Below are positions 48,761-61,200 of a stretch of 64,000 nucleotides of DNA, piece by piece. Positions within the stretch are counted from its first letter, which is position 1, and every line of letters begins with the position of its first letter. Location of the stretch: the NCBI GenBank assembly GCA_022575985.1, contig JAKSXM010000014.1, positions 40,000,001 through 40,064,000 of the forward strand, in the 5' to 3' direction. The DNA comes from Anagrus nilaparvatae. Lineage: Eukaryota; Arthropoda; Insecta; Hymenoptera; Mymaridae. The notes beneath the pieces are model-generated. The model had not been told where the DNA came from. It made no database searches and saw only the letters and a program-made list of their open reading frames with translations. Made by a program: the position numbers and the translations under genes.

Positions 48761-49449
48761 TAGTTTAATTAATATTAGCGTTTTTGCAATCACTTTGAAA
48801 ATACAGCATAGTAACTTTTGGATAAGCTTTTCGTAATTTTGACGGTCATTCGAGCGTAAAAAAAATTTACCTAATTTTAATAAATTATTAGTGTTTATAT
48901 GGAAAAAAAAGAAATAAATTTTATTGTTTAGTGATTGGAAAAAAAACACTTTTAAAAAATTTCGGCGAAGTTAATCAACTGAAAAAATGAAGTCATTGAT
49001 AAATAATAAAAATTAAAATAACATTATTTAAAAATATTTAATTAGAATTTTATCAATTTTTTAATATGTCATCGATATTATGGATGATTACTTAATATAA
49101 AAAATTAACTATTCTAGTCCGTATAACATACCACTTAACAATTTCGTAAAAATAAAAAATACATTATACGATAATATTCAAGTCTATATATTATAAATAT
49201 AATTCTGAGTAATAAAAAAAAAAAAATTACTATCAGTGTAAATATATATGATTTATTTCCAAAATAAACAATTTTTAACAACGAATAATTATTTGCGTTT
49301 TAAATCTGAAGTAGCATTTGGAATAGTCTGGAATTTATTCAAAATAAATGTTTTTTTTGCTTAGATTCTTGATTATCAAGGAGTCTAATCATCCTTAATT
49401 TTTTCTATGATAATTTATTTTACTTGATAATAATTTATAATAGATCAGG
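48761..49449. other. Gene-free AT-rich region
   Basis: No gene or repeat recognised. Confidence 0.45.
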
Positions 49450-49453
49450 TTAA

Positions 49454-50162
49454 CCCATTAACGCCTAATCGACAAATTCAAGTCATTTGAATTTTTTTTT
49501 ATGAAAAAATTGATATTTTGAGCTAAAAATATTACTTAGTAGGTAATCAGGGCTGCTCTTTTAATTTTCGAAGTCCGTTTTAACGTGCAACCTGTATAGA
49601 AAATGTGATATCATCCCCTATAAGTGGGGTAATTTTTAAAAAATTTTTAGATATACAAAAAATATTTCATGGCAAAAAAACTCAATATGGGACAATCAGG
49701 AACATAAAAAAAATGAATGTATACCAATTTTTTATTTTCAACCCCTTGAATGGGGTAAGGAATGGATTTATAGCATAAAAGAAAAAATGAATATTTTGGG
49801 CTTTACGATGTTGATTACTAAATTCAGTTAGGTTAAAAGTTACTGTCAATTATTAGTAAAAACTAATTTTTTGGGTATATTTAGTAATATTTATTAATTT
49901 GCGTGTATTGAATTCGTTGAGATTATTTTTAATATTCTCTTTTTTGCGTGTAGGAATTTTTGCCCACTATTTTCATTTTTAAAGTCGATTTTTACATACA
50001 ACTTCTAGAAAATAAGATATCATCCCCTAAATATAAGGTAAAGATTAAATTATTTTTTCGATGCAATAGGGGGTGATGGGTGATCTTATTTTAGCTCAAA
50101 ATATCAACTTTTCATTATAAAAAATTCAAATGGCATGAATGTGTTGATTAGGCGTTAATGGG
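49454..50162. mobile_element. piggyBac-like MITE, TTAA target duplication
   Basis: 709 bp flanked by TTAA at 49450-49453 and 50163-50166. The ends CCCATTAACGCCTAATC and GATTAGGCGTTAATGGG are perfect for 17 bp, and the inverted similarity continues for about 75 bp. CCC next to TTAA is the piggyBac-type terminus. No transposase, so it is non-autonomous. A diverged one-ended relative lies near 51890-51985. Confidence 0.92.
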
Positions 50163-50166
50163 TTAA

Positions 50167-52665
50167 TGTGAAATATTTTGTTGTTATTATTTGGTAAAAT
50201 TAGCCTTACATGCAATTTTTCAAAACCCAAATTTGTAGAATTGTAAAGAAAACAGTAAAGAATCCATATAGAAAGTAAGAATCGCGCGCATTTAAAATCA
50301 CAAATGGTTATGCGATCATGATTAAGTACTATATATAAATTTATATTATTTATATTTATTTATTTTTTTTTTTTTATTCCTGAAAAATGTTGGCGCTTTA
50401 AAACGGTATAAATGTGATACATAAATCTTATAAAACATGCTGAATTTGTATTTGTTTATAAAATCACGTGATAGATTTGTATTTTTTTTCTAACATAATT
50501 ATCATCGTACATATAAAAGGAAATTACATCCACAAAAAGTTTTAAATATTCAAAACGTTCTTTCGTGAAATGTTTATAATATTAAATTTATAATAATGTT
50601 AAAGTTTTAGATAGAAAATTTACAGTTTTTAAGTATTATTTAATATTTTCTAATGAATTAAATTTTATGATTTATTTATAAGATTTGTGATTTATAAATC
50701 ACAATTTTTGTTGAAAAAAAAAGCTTTTTGTGACATTTATTTTTCAAGATATTTAAGGTAAATAAATTATTTAACTTGTATATTTTTTTGCGCAATTGGA
50801 AAACTCATTCAAAATAATAGAAACTTTTTTTTGCTTTAAGTATTTATTTTACATTTACTTAACTATAAGGCAATCATATAAAATTTTGATTAATCACTAA
50901 TTAACATAGTGATTAAAAAGGCGTATGCAACTAATTTTGAACGGAAAAAATAGGCAAAAAAAAAAAAAATTCCCAATACTTTGCATTCAGGCAATTGTAT
51001 TGTTTTATTTCGGAGATATTGCCAAAATTTCAGCCCCTAGCCCGAATCTTTCAGAGATTCTTCTCCTTCTTCCCCTATAGATAATATATAGGGTAGGAAA
51101 AGATCAAACCAACAAACATTGTCAACTACGTATTTTGCTATTTTCCAAATACAACTTTGAAGCAAATATTTTTGTTTTTGTTTTTTTTTGTAAATTATTT
51201 TTTTCTGCTCATCGTGTTTTTCAACGTAGATTATTTAGTACTTGTAATAGATAAAAGACATACTAAAGACTTTATTTAATAAATATTTTACATGATTTAT
51301 AATACTTTTGATTGACAATAATGCTGAATAACTAATAACTCGTCTATAAATAGTTGATTATATTTTTCGTTTGGAAAATTTGGATATTACTTTAATTATA
51401 ATTATATGTATAATTTTATAATTTTATAATATATTTATAAAAAATCAATTTCTTTATAAATATCTGTAAATCATGGGCGATGACAACATTCAAATTAATA
51501 TTTTAATTATTTATATTTGTTATATTATTAAAAATATTTTTTAACTTACTTATTAAATTCATTAATTTATTATATCTCATACCGAGTTTGGAAATTTTCA
51601 AAACACAAAATGATTCAGCAGATAGAAAGAACTTTGGGAGTCTTGCGTCATTACAAATTATAATAAGTATTATTCCGGAAAAAAAGCTTGTGCACCTCTT
51701 TTCATAATTTTAAATAATTTACCATAAAATTTACGGAAAAAATGCTTTTTCATTGCGATTGTTCAAAATTCCTGCCTACGTCTAAAATTAATACTTATTG
51801 GTAATTAATTGACCATTATAGGATTAAACGATATCTCATTTTCCAAGGGTTGTCAGTAAAAAGCGGCATAAAGCGACTCAAATTTTTTCTATTAGATGAC
51901 ATTTTTAGTCCAAAATATTCATTTTTTCATATTAAAATTCATGAATCCAAGAAAGGTCGATTAGGCACTAATGGAAAATAGATATTTATAAAATTTAAGA
52001 TCCTGAGTAAAAATTAATAAAGTTTATGGAATAAAAAAAAATATTTTTAATGAGTAATAGATTAAAATAATTAGGAAGGAATTTTTTTTAGCTGAAGTTA
52101 GTTTAATTTAATTTATATTTTGGCCTTTGCACAATAAGAGCTTACTGGTCTAGCCTTTTTTGCATTTAATCTGAAACACTAATAATTTTTTGAATCCACT
52201 AGTTTATATTTATAGAAGTAATTGCATTTGCAATAACAAAACAGAAGCTTCTGTTTTGGCTAATAGGTAACTCATAATAATTGATATGTTACAACAATAA
52301 CATTCAATTTTATTCAAATAAAATTCTAATGTTTTATTTCTCAGACAGTTAAAATATTAATTGATATTTATTATCAATTAATATCTGTATCTCATTAACT
52401 TATACGTATTGGAACTGTCATAATCAGATTTAATTAAATTTATACTAGTCTATTTAAAAAAAAAATTAATATTGTGCATTCAGATTGATCTTAAATACAA
52501 ATCACAGCAATCGTTTAATTAGCTAATAATTATTAAGTACTAAATTAAACAAAATTAATGTCTTGGAAGATTACTTTCGCCTAATAACCTACATAGGATT
52601 TTTATCAATACTTGTTATATATTGACAGCAAAAAATATTTTAAAATTAGTGACCAAAAATTTTGA
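50167..52665. other. Gene-free AT-rich region with a degraded piggyBac-like end
   Basis: About 2.5 kb with no gene. 51890-51985 contains 'gtcgattaggcactaatgg' preceded by 'ccaaaatattcattttttca', a decayed right end of the element family at 49454-50162. 51010-51080 is slightly GC-richer, without recognised content. Confidence 0.5.
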
Positions 52666-53440
52666 CTGATAAGGAGAGTATCAACTGTTTAGGAAGTCGA
52701 TTTGCTTCTAACTTTCAGGAGGTCAGGTTGTGGTATTTGATAAAACTTCACCCACACCCTTAGTTTACTTGAATGGGCTTCCTGGGCTTAGAAATTATGC
52801 CCCCTAGCAGAGTTCTATGCTGTAAGATAGGTTTTTTTAGATTATCTTCTGAATGATGCTACTACCTTGTAAGTCAAATAAATTCCCTTTAGTTGGTCTT
52901 ATTTTTTTTTAAGTTTCACCCTTGAATCCTAGTAAATCTCATTTTTTTATCAGTGATTCTCTTACTGCAGTTATAATCAGAAAATTAAATTGACAAATTT
53001 GGCCAAAAATCACCAATTTTTAAATTTTTTCAAAAATTATAATTTCTGACTAAAAGTGGTAAAAAAAGATGTAACTTTTGGTATCAATTTGAAATTTGGC
53101 CATTTTGTGCCAAAAATTGGCTTCCAGCTTGGAAACTATAAAGGTAAGAAAATTACTAATAAAAAATTGCGATTTATGGGGTTATAGGTTATAAAAAAAT
53201 GAGACCAACCTCAAGTTAATTGGTTGACTTATCAGATAGCTTCATTTAGAGTATATTCTAAGAAATGTTATCTTATAGTATAGAACCCTGCTAGGGCGTC
53301 CAATTCCTGGGTCCATAAGGTGTATTAAGGTAAACCTAGGGTTTAGGGGATGTTTTTTCAACTACCAATATAAACCCGTCCAGAAAGTTAGAAGGAAATC
53401 GACTTCCCAAACAGTTGACACTTCCCTTGTGAGTAAAAAG
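52666..53440. mobile_element. Foldback element, arms about 250 bp
   Basis: Outer arms share 'atcaactgttt.ggaagtcga' and 'cttctaactttc' in inverted orientation (52680-52725 and 53384-53427). A diverged inner similarity includes 'ccctagcag.gttctat.ct'. The outermost bases pair imperfectly, so no exact ends or target duplication are given. Related fragments occur at 13560-13860 and inside 45227-46215. Confidence 0.8.
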
Positions 53441-54366
53441 TTGCTTATATTTTAAAAACTATACCCAAATGCAAGAACCAAAAATAATAATAAATCACTT
53501 CATAAAGTTCAAATTTAATTGTGCTACAATTTCGGTCCCCAATTGCTTTGTTACAGTAAACTTTGAAATGTTAATATCATAGATTAAAGAAAATTTAATT
53601 TTTTAATTTTCCAGTTTGTTCTTGAGATAATAATTAAAAAAAAATAGAATAGTAAATAAAATGTGAATTGATAAGATATTATTAATACCCCCCGCAGATC
53701 TAACTCTAGAAAACTATTCAGATAAAAATAATATAAACCGCGAATCATAAAATACAATTTTATTTTAAAATATGTGTTACGTGATTGCATTTTATTTACT
53801 CATGTTTTTATTTAATTTATACTATTGATAAATATTCTAAAAATAAATGCAATGTAAGATTCAAAGAAAGTCATAATTAATAAAGCTTTTTTAATCAAAC
53901 AAGAGTATTAATTCCTTCTAAGAATATGAATCTTGGAATTACAAATTATTAAATTTCTATAGCTCATTGAAAATGAAAATTATTTTTTAGGGAAATGGGA
54001 AATTGAAGATTTCGTTCGGTGTCTTTAATTCGATAACGAATAAAAAATTATAATCTTAAAAATAATAATTAACGTAATTTACTTTCTTGTTGTGTTTATT
54101 TATAGATTCTTAAAGCAGTAAAGCTAATAATATAATTAAGATGCACATATTGCGATAAGAAAAAAAAATAAAGTAAAAATTATTTATTTTTGAGGAAACA
54201 AGAGTTAAAAATTAAACGGAAATTCAGAAAAATTTCTTAACTTTCATTACCCTTACCGTGCCCTTACCAGTGATAACTGGTAATATCTTTTCCTCAGAGT
54301 CTGCAGAGTGCAGACCCTTAATAAATATTTTATTTATAATTAATAATCTTTATTATTTTTTCTAGA
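53441..54366. other. Uricase upstream region
   Basis: No gene. An acceptor-like 'ttttttctag' ends one base before the uricase ATG, so an untranslated first exon may lie in this stretch. Confidence 0.45.
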
Positions 54367-57328
54367 ATGAGTAGATTAGGAGCGCTGGCTGATTCATCGC
54401 TATCTGTTGTGAACAAGGGGTCTTCTATTTATCCAACAGAAGCAGGAAAATTAGCGTCTTTTAATAATGATAGCAACAATGATAAAAATAATGACGAATT
54501 AAAAAAATTGCCTTTCTTTCCGGGACAAAACATCAAACCTAATCTTATTTCGAGTCAAAATCCAGATTTGTGAGTATATTCAATAAAATCAAAGCTATTT
54601 TTTTCTTATAATTAAACTACACCGGGAGAAAAGAGCTGTAATAACTTGGCCCGCAAAGGAAATTGAAAATGAAAATTCGAGCAGGATTTTTATATAGGCG
54701 ATAGCGCGTTGCTATTTTATGCACGAATCTCGATTATCTCAATAGCGCGTCCAATATTTTCCGAAAAAATGCAGTTTTTCCAAAAGTTCATCCCGCGGTG
54801 ATTAAACGCTGTTATCACTGCAAAAAATAATTAAAAAAATTTTGTTTTGTTGAAAATATCAATGTTTTTGATAGCGCGTTCATCCCGCCTAAGAAAGAAC
54901 CATTAAAAACAATAATTTTGTTAATTATTAACAAATTTTAAATAAATAATAAAAATATCTCCATCCACGCTGCGCATGGATTTCGGTCACGTAAGTCTTG
55001 ACTCGAAAAGTTCACGTGATAACACCAAATATACAAATTATTAGCGTCTGCTATAGTTCAGTTTTCTATTAAAATAGAGTGCTGCTGTTATTAATTTTTT
55101 TTATATATTAAATTAATTATTTTCTCTTTATTTAATAATATCTTTTAATAAATATACTAATGTATTTAAATATTTCAGCGTGGGTAATATTATTATTTTA
55201 AGATGTGTAAATTTTAAAATTTAAATAAAGTTTTTTGTTATTATAATAACGAGAATAAATTATGGAGTACAGATAATTATAAATTGATAAATCTAAAAAA
55301 AATATATGTGATATTTAATAAAATATATTTTTTTTAGAATTGAAAAAATAATTAAGGAATGAAACATGCATAACTATAAAAGTTACTTTTGTAATTAAAA
55401 AGAAATAAATTTTTGAGAGACAGGTGTAAATAACGAAAAACTTTAAATTCTAAAATTTACACATCTTAAAATCTTTTCTCCCAGTGTAGGCTTCATTTCC
55501 TTTTTTTATTTGAAATTTCATTTTTATTGAATAACTAAAACAAATATTGAAGTGCGTCAAATAAAAATAAATATAATTTATTTATTCATAAAGCTTGGTT
55601 TTTTTATTAATAAACGTTAAATTTACTGCAATCGTTATTTAAAAAAAAAATTATCATTATTTTAACTTTTCTCCATTTCAATATTATTATTATTATTTCT
55701 TTTTGTGCGTATTTACAATTATTAATGCCTGTTGCACTAACTATTATTAAATAAACTTATCATTTTAATTTGAAAATAAATTAAATATAATGCGTTGATA
55801 AAATATAATCAAATAATTATATAATTTGAATTAATACCTTATAATTCTTTCCTTGAATTATTTAATGATATATGCTTATGAGTAGCCAATAAAATTTTCT
55901 CTTAAAAATACCTATACCTGCAGTGACGAGTATCCGAAAATTCGCGTAACCATGTCCATTTATGTCCGAAAAGTGGCATACTTATTATGAATATAAGATT
56001 ATAATAAACCATAAATAATTAACCCTTTGAATAAAATTTGAATAATTAAACTGTTAACATTTTTTAAAAATAAGGTCAAATCATATGGTGAATAAGAAAA
56101 ATTGTATCACATTTATTTAAAAGTTAATTAAAAATCTTTTCGTTTTTTCAGTGAAAAATATGAATTGGGCTCATATGGCTACGGAAAAAATAACGTTAAA
56201 TTATTGTTCGTTAAACGTTATGATAATCAGCATCACGAAATACGCGAATACGAAATTGATGTGCACTTACGTTTAGCAACACAACGAGATTACCTTTATG
56301 GTGACAATCGTGATATCATAGCAACTGACAGTCAAAAAAATACTATTTATTTGTTGGCAAAAAAACATGGACTAAAAACACCAGAAGATTTTGGAATACT
56401 CATTTGTTCGCATTTTCTTTACACTTACAAACAAGTTGAAGAAGTTAACGTCAATGTCGAAGAATATCCATGGTCAAGACATCAAGTCGATGGACAACCA
56501 CATAACCATGCCTTTATTTTTACCCCAACTGCAACCAGATACTGCCAGGTTCTACAGATTAGAAATGGTAATTTTTCAACTTTTTTACCCCTGCTAGTTT
56601 TAATCGATAAACCTAATTATAACCATTATTCACTTTTTAGAATCCCCCAGAATTCGAGGAGGACTAAAAAATTTACGCGTATTGAAAACAACTCAAAGTT
56701 CATTCACGGACTTCATTCAAGATGAATACAGAACATTACCAGATGCAAACGATAGAATATTCAGCACTGTCGTAACAGCCTCTTGGGATTTCTCAACCTC
56801 AAAAGGTGTTGATTTTGACAAAGTTTGGAATACCGTAAAAAAATCAATTCTTGAAAATTTCGCTGGACCACCTGAATCTGGTATTTATTCTCCAAGTGTT
56901 CAAAATACTCTTTATTTGGCCGAAGCAAGCGTTTTGAACCGTGTTAAACAGGTAAAAAAACAAACAAATTACTTATTTATTTTTTTATTATTTAAAAAGC
57001 ACTTAAAAAAATGTAAAATCATTAGAACGAAATTTAGGTTTGCTAAAGGAAATACCTTTGTTATTTATTTATAGATAAATAAAAAGTAAAAGTTTTTATT
57101 GAAATAGATAAAAGAAATAATAAAAATGTCTGTGTAACTTTCTTTTTTTTTTTTTAGATATACAGTATTGAGATGCAAATGCCAAATAAGCATTATTTCA
57201 CAATGGATTTAAGTAAATTTGAAAAACTTGTTCAGGGTGAAAACAAAGAAGTTTATTTACCAATAGACAAACCGTCAGGAATTATTTATGCTCAACTCAA
57301 TAGAAAAGATATTACATCAAAATTGTAA
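54367..57328 (+). CDS. Uro: Urate oxidase (uricase), peroxisomal
   Basis: Four exons, 54367-54569, 56152-56567, 56641-56951 and 57158-57328, encode 366 residues. Uricase oxidises urate to 5-hydroxyisourate in peroxisomes, the first step toward allantoin. The catalytic Lys-Thr-His set is present: Lys80 (GYGKNNV), Thr126 (IIATDSQKNT) and His322 (MPNKHYF). 'VEEYPWSRHQVDGQPHNHAF', 'LKTTQSSF' and 'YSPSVQNTLYLAE' are family landmarks, and the C-terminus ...TSKL is a canonical PTS1 signal. The N-terminus is about 65-70 residues longer than in the shortest uricases, encoded wholly by exon 1, Asn/Ser-rich and of unknown role. Intron 1 (1.58 kb) contains a TA-flanked element. AATAAA lies at 57425. Confidence 0.95.
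54620..55486. mobile_element. TA-flanked MITE-like element in uricase intron 1
   Basis: The ends CACCGGGAGAAAAGA and TCTTTTCTCCCAGTG are inverted with one mismatch over 15 bp, flanked by TA on both sides (54618-54619, 55487-55488), as in Tc1/mariner insertions. An internal inverted pair ('ttaagatgtgtaaattttaa', near 55198, and its complement ending near 55470) lies in the right third. No transposase frame. Confidence 0.75.
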
Positions 57329-57792
57329 TTTTACCTCCCCCCTTTTTTTATTCATTTTAGATATCAGTATTGTAATTTAAGATTGATTTAATTGAGAAAA
57401 ATTGTTGTTAAAAATAATAATAAAAATAAACAGATATATTTTATATTAAATTGTATTTTATTAAATAAAAAAAATGTTGATATTGTTTATTCTTTGATAA
57501 AAACGACTCGTTTTTTTTATCTCAGGAAGTAATAATAGCATACGATTACGTATAAATCATTAATTTTTAAATTAAGTCTTGTGACTTGTTTCTTATCTTA
57601 TTCTCTTTATGCAATTTAAATTTCTAATTTTTCTTTAATAATTGATTAATGTTTTTTTTAAATTTATTTATTAATTTATTAATTCATAACAATGAACTCG
57701 AAGATATTTCTTTACTTTATCAATGTATGGAAATGACAATTTTTTAAATATTTCATCAGATTTATTTTATAGAATTTAAGTCAATTAAACCC
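57329..57792. other. Uricase 3' region
   Basis: AT-rich, with poly(A) signals at 57425 and 57463. No other feature. Confidence 0.5.
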
Positions 57793-58001
57793 CAGTGGCG
57801 GATACAGGGGGGGTCATAGGGGTCAATTGACCCCCCCTCAGTGGTCAATTTTACCTTTTTTTAGCTAATTTTACGTTACATAATTAACGAGAAGCACCAG
57901 TTTGACCCCCCCAAAAAAATTTTAAGAACCTTTTTTTAGCAAATTTTTTTTAATTCGATTCCAAATGACCCCCCCAAAAAAATTGTCTAGATCCACCCCT
58001 G
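57793..58001. mobile_element. 209-bp hAT-like MITE
   Basis: It starts CAGTGGCGGATACAGGGGGG and ends with the inverse of CAGGGGTGGATCTAGACAA. G-rich ends of the form CAGTGGCGGAT are common to non-autonomous hAT elements in animals. Internal 'tgacccccccaaaaaaatt' is duplicated. No convincing 8-bp target duplication was found. Confidence 0.7.
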
Positions 58002-58216
58002 AACCCTTTTAAGGAACTTGCAAAGCAAACGGTCTTAATAGGTTATCTTTAAATCTTAAAAATAAATGGTTTTGGTATTAACTCATAAAAACATAAAAAT
58101 GGTACGTATTAAAAGCATTTTTGGTCTAAACAGAAAGCGACGCCATATTTTTTAAACATGTATTAAAATAAAGACTTCCTGTTCAGACAAAACGTCTTTT
58201 AATGTACAGCTGCACG

Positions 58217-61200
58217 GGGCCCTTAGTTTGGTTATACCAAGTACATTTCTTAAATCAATAGCTGCTTATTTTAGGTCTTTTAGCCATACCAAGTAGATTT
58301 CTTGAATTAGTTGCTTATTTTTGGTCCCTTGGACATACCAAGTTGATTTCTTAAATTAATAGTTGCTATTTTAGGTTCCTTATCATAAAAATTATATTTT
58401 TTAAATTAGGGGCTTATTTTTGGTCCCTTGGTCATACCAAGTATATTTCTTAAATTAGGGGCTTATTTTAGGTCCCTCGGTAATACTCAGTAGATTTCTT
58501 AAATTAATAATTGCTTATTTAGGGCCCTTGGTCATACCTAGTAGATTTCATAAATTAGGTGATTATTTTAGGTCCCCTGGTCATACCAAGTAGATTTCTT
58601 AAATTAATAGTTGCTTATTTTAGGTCCCTTTTTCATATCAAGTAGATTTCTTAAACTAATAATTGCTTATTTTAGGCCCCTTTGTCATACCAATTAGATT
58701 TCTTAAATTAATAGCTGCTTATTTTATGTCCCTTGGTCATACCAAGTAGATTTCTTAAATTAATAGTTGCTTATTTTTTGTCCCTTGGTCATACCAAGTA
58801 GATTTCTTAAATTAATAGCTGCTTATTTTAGATCCCCTGGTCATACCAAGTAGATTTCTTAAATTAATAGTTGCTATTTTAGGTTCCTTAATCATAAAAA
58901 TTATATTTTTTAAATTAGGGGCTTATTTTTGGTCCCTTGGTCATACCAAGTATATTTCTTAAATTAGGGGCTTATTTTAGGTCCCTTGGTAATACTCAGT
59001 AGATTTCTTAAATTAATAATTGCTTATTTAGGGCCCTTGGTCATACCTAGTAGATTTCATAAATTAGGTGATTATTTTAGGTCCCCTGGTCATACTAAGT
59101 AGATTTCTTAAATTAATAGTTGCTTATTTTAGGTCCCTTTTTCATATCAAGTAGATTTCTTAAACTAATAATTGCTTATTTTAGGCCCTTTTGTCATACC
59201 AATTAGATTTCTTAAATTAATAGCTGCTTATTTTATGTCCCTTGGTCATACCAAGTAGATTTCTTAAATTAATAGTTGCTTATTTTTTGTCCCTTGGTCA
59301 TACCAAGTATATTTCTTAAATTAGGGGCTTATTTTAGGTCCCCTGGTCATACTAAGTAGATTTCTTAAATTAATAGTTGCTTATTTATGTCCCTTGGTCA
59401 TACCAAGTAGATTTCTTAAATTAATAGTTGCTTATTTAGGGCCCTTGGTCATACCAAGTAGATTTCTTAAAGTAATAGTTGCTTATTTAGGGCCCTTGGT
59501 CATACCAAGTAGATTTCTTAAATTAATAGTTGCTTATTTAGGGCCCTTGGTCATACCAAGTAGATTTCTTAAATTAATAGTTGCTTATTTTATGTCCCTT
59601 GGTCATACCAAGTAGATTTCTTAAATTAATAGTTGCTTATTTAGGGCCCTTGGCCATACCAAGTATATTTCTTAAATTAGGGGCTTATTTTAGGTCCCTT
59701 GGTAATACTAAGTAGATTTCTTAAATTAATAGTTGTTTATTTTAGGTCTCTAGGTCATACCAAGTAGTTTTATTAACTTAGGTGATTATTTTAGGTCTCC
59801 TGGTCATACCACATAGATTTCTTAAATTAATAGTTGCTTATTTTAGGTCCCTTGGTCATATCAAGTAGATTTCTTAAACTAATAATTGCTTATTTTAGGT
59901 CCCTTTGTTATACCAATTATATTTCTTAAATTAATAGCTGCTTATTTTATGTCCCTTGGTCATACCAAGTAGATTTCTTAAATTAATAGTTGCTTATTTA
60001 GGGCCCTTGGTCATACCAAGTATATTTCTTAAATTAGGGGCTTATTTTAGGTCCCTTGGTAATACTAAGTAGATTTCTTAAATTAATAGTTGCTTATTTA
60101 GGGCCCTTGGTCATACAAAGTAGATTTCTTAAATTAATAGTTGCTTATTTAGGGCCCTTGGTCATACCAATTATATTTCTTAAATTAATAGCTGCTTATT
60201 TTATGTCCCTTGGTCATACCAAGTAGATTTCTTAAATTAATAGTTGCTTATTTAGGGCCCTTGGTCATACCAAGTATATTTCTTAAATTAGGGGCTTATT
60301 TTAGGTCCCTTGGTAAAACTAAGTAGATTTCTTAAATTAATAGTTGCTTATTTAGGGCCCTTGGTCATACAAAGTAGATTTCTTAAATTAATAGTTGCTT
60401 ATTTAGGCCCTTGGTCATACCAAGTAGATTTCTTTAATTAATAGTTGTTTATTTTAGGTCTCTTGGTCATACCAAGTAGATTTCTTAACTTAGGTGATTA
60501 TTTTAGGTCTCCTGGTCATACCAAGTAGATTTCTTAAGTTAATAGTTACTTATTTTAGGTCCCTTTGTCATACCAATTATATTTCTTAAATTAAAAGTTG
60601 CTTATTTAGGGCCCTTGGTCATACCAAGTAGATTTCTTAAATTAATAGTTGCTTATTTTATGTCCCTTGGTGATACCAAGTATATTTCTTAAATTAATAT
60701 TTGCTTATTTAGGGCCCTTGGTCATACCAAGTAGATTTCTTAAATTAATAGTTGCTTATTTTATGTCCCTTTTTCATACCAAGTAGATTTCTTAAATTAA
60801 TAGTTGCTTATTTAAGGCCCTTAGTCATACCAATTAGATTTCTTAAATTAATAGTTGCTTATTTAGGGCCCTTGGTCATACCAAGTATATTTCTTAAATT
60901 AGGGGCTTATTTTATGTCCCTTGGTCATACCAAGTAGATTTCTTAAATTATTAGTTGCTTATTTTATGTCCTTTGGCCATACCAAGTATATTTCTTAAAT
61001 TAATAGTTGCTTATTTTATTTCCCTTGGTCATACCAAGTAGATTTCTTAAATTAATAGCTGCTTATTTTATGTCCCTTGGTCATACCAAGTAGATTTCTT
61101 AATTTAATAGTTGCTTATTTTATGTCCCTTGGTCATACCAAGTAGATTTCTTAAATTAATAGTTGCTTATTTAGGGCCCTTGGTCATACCAAGTAGATTT

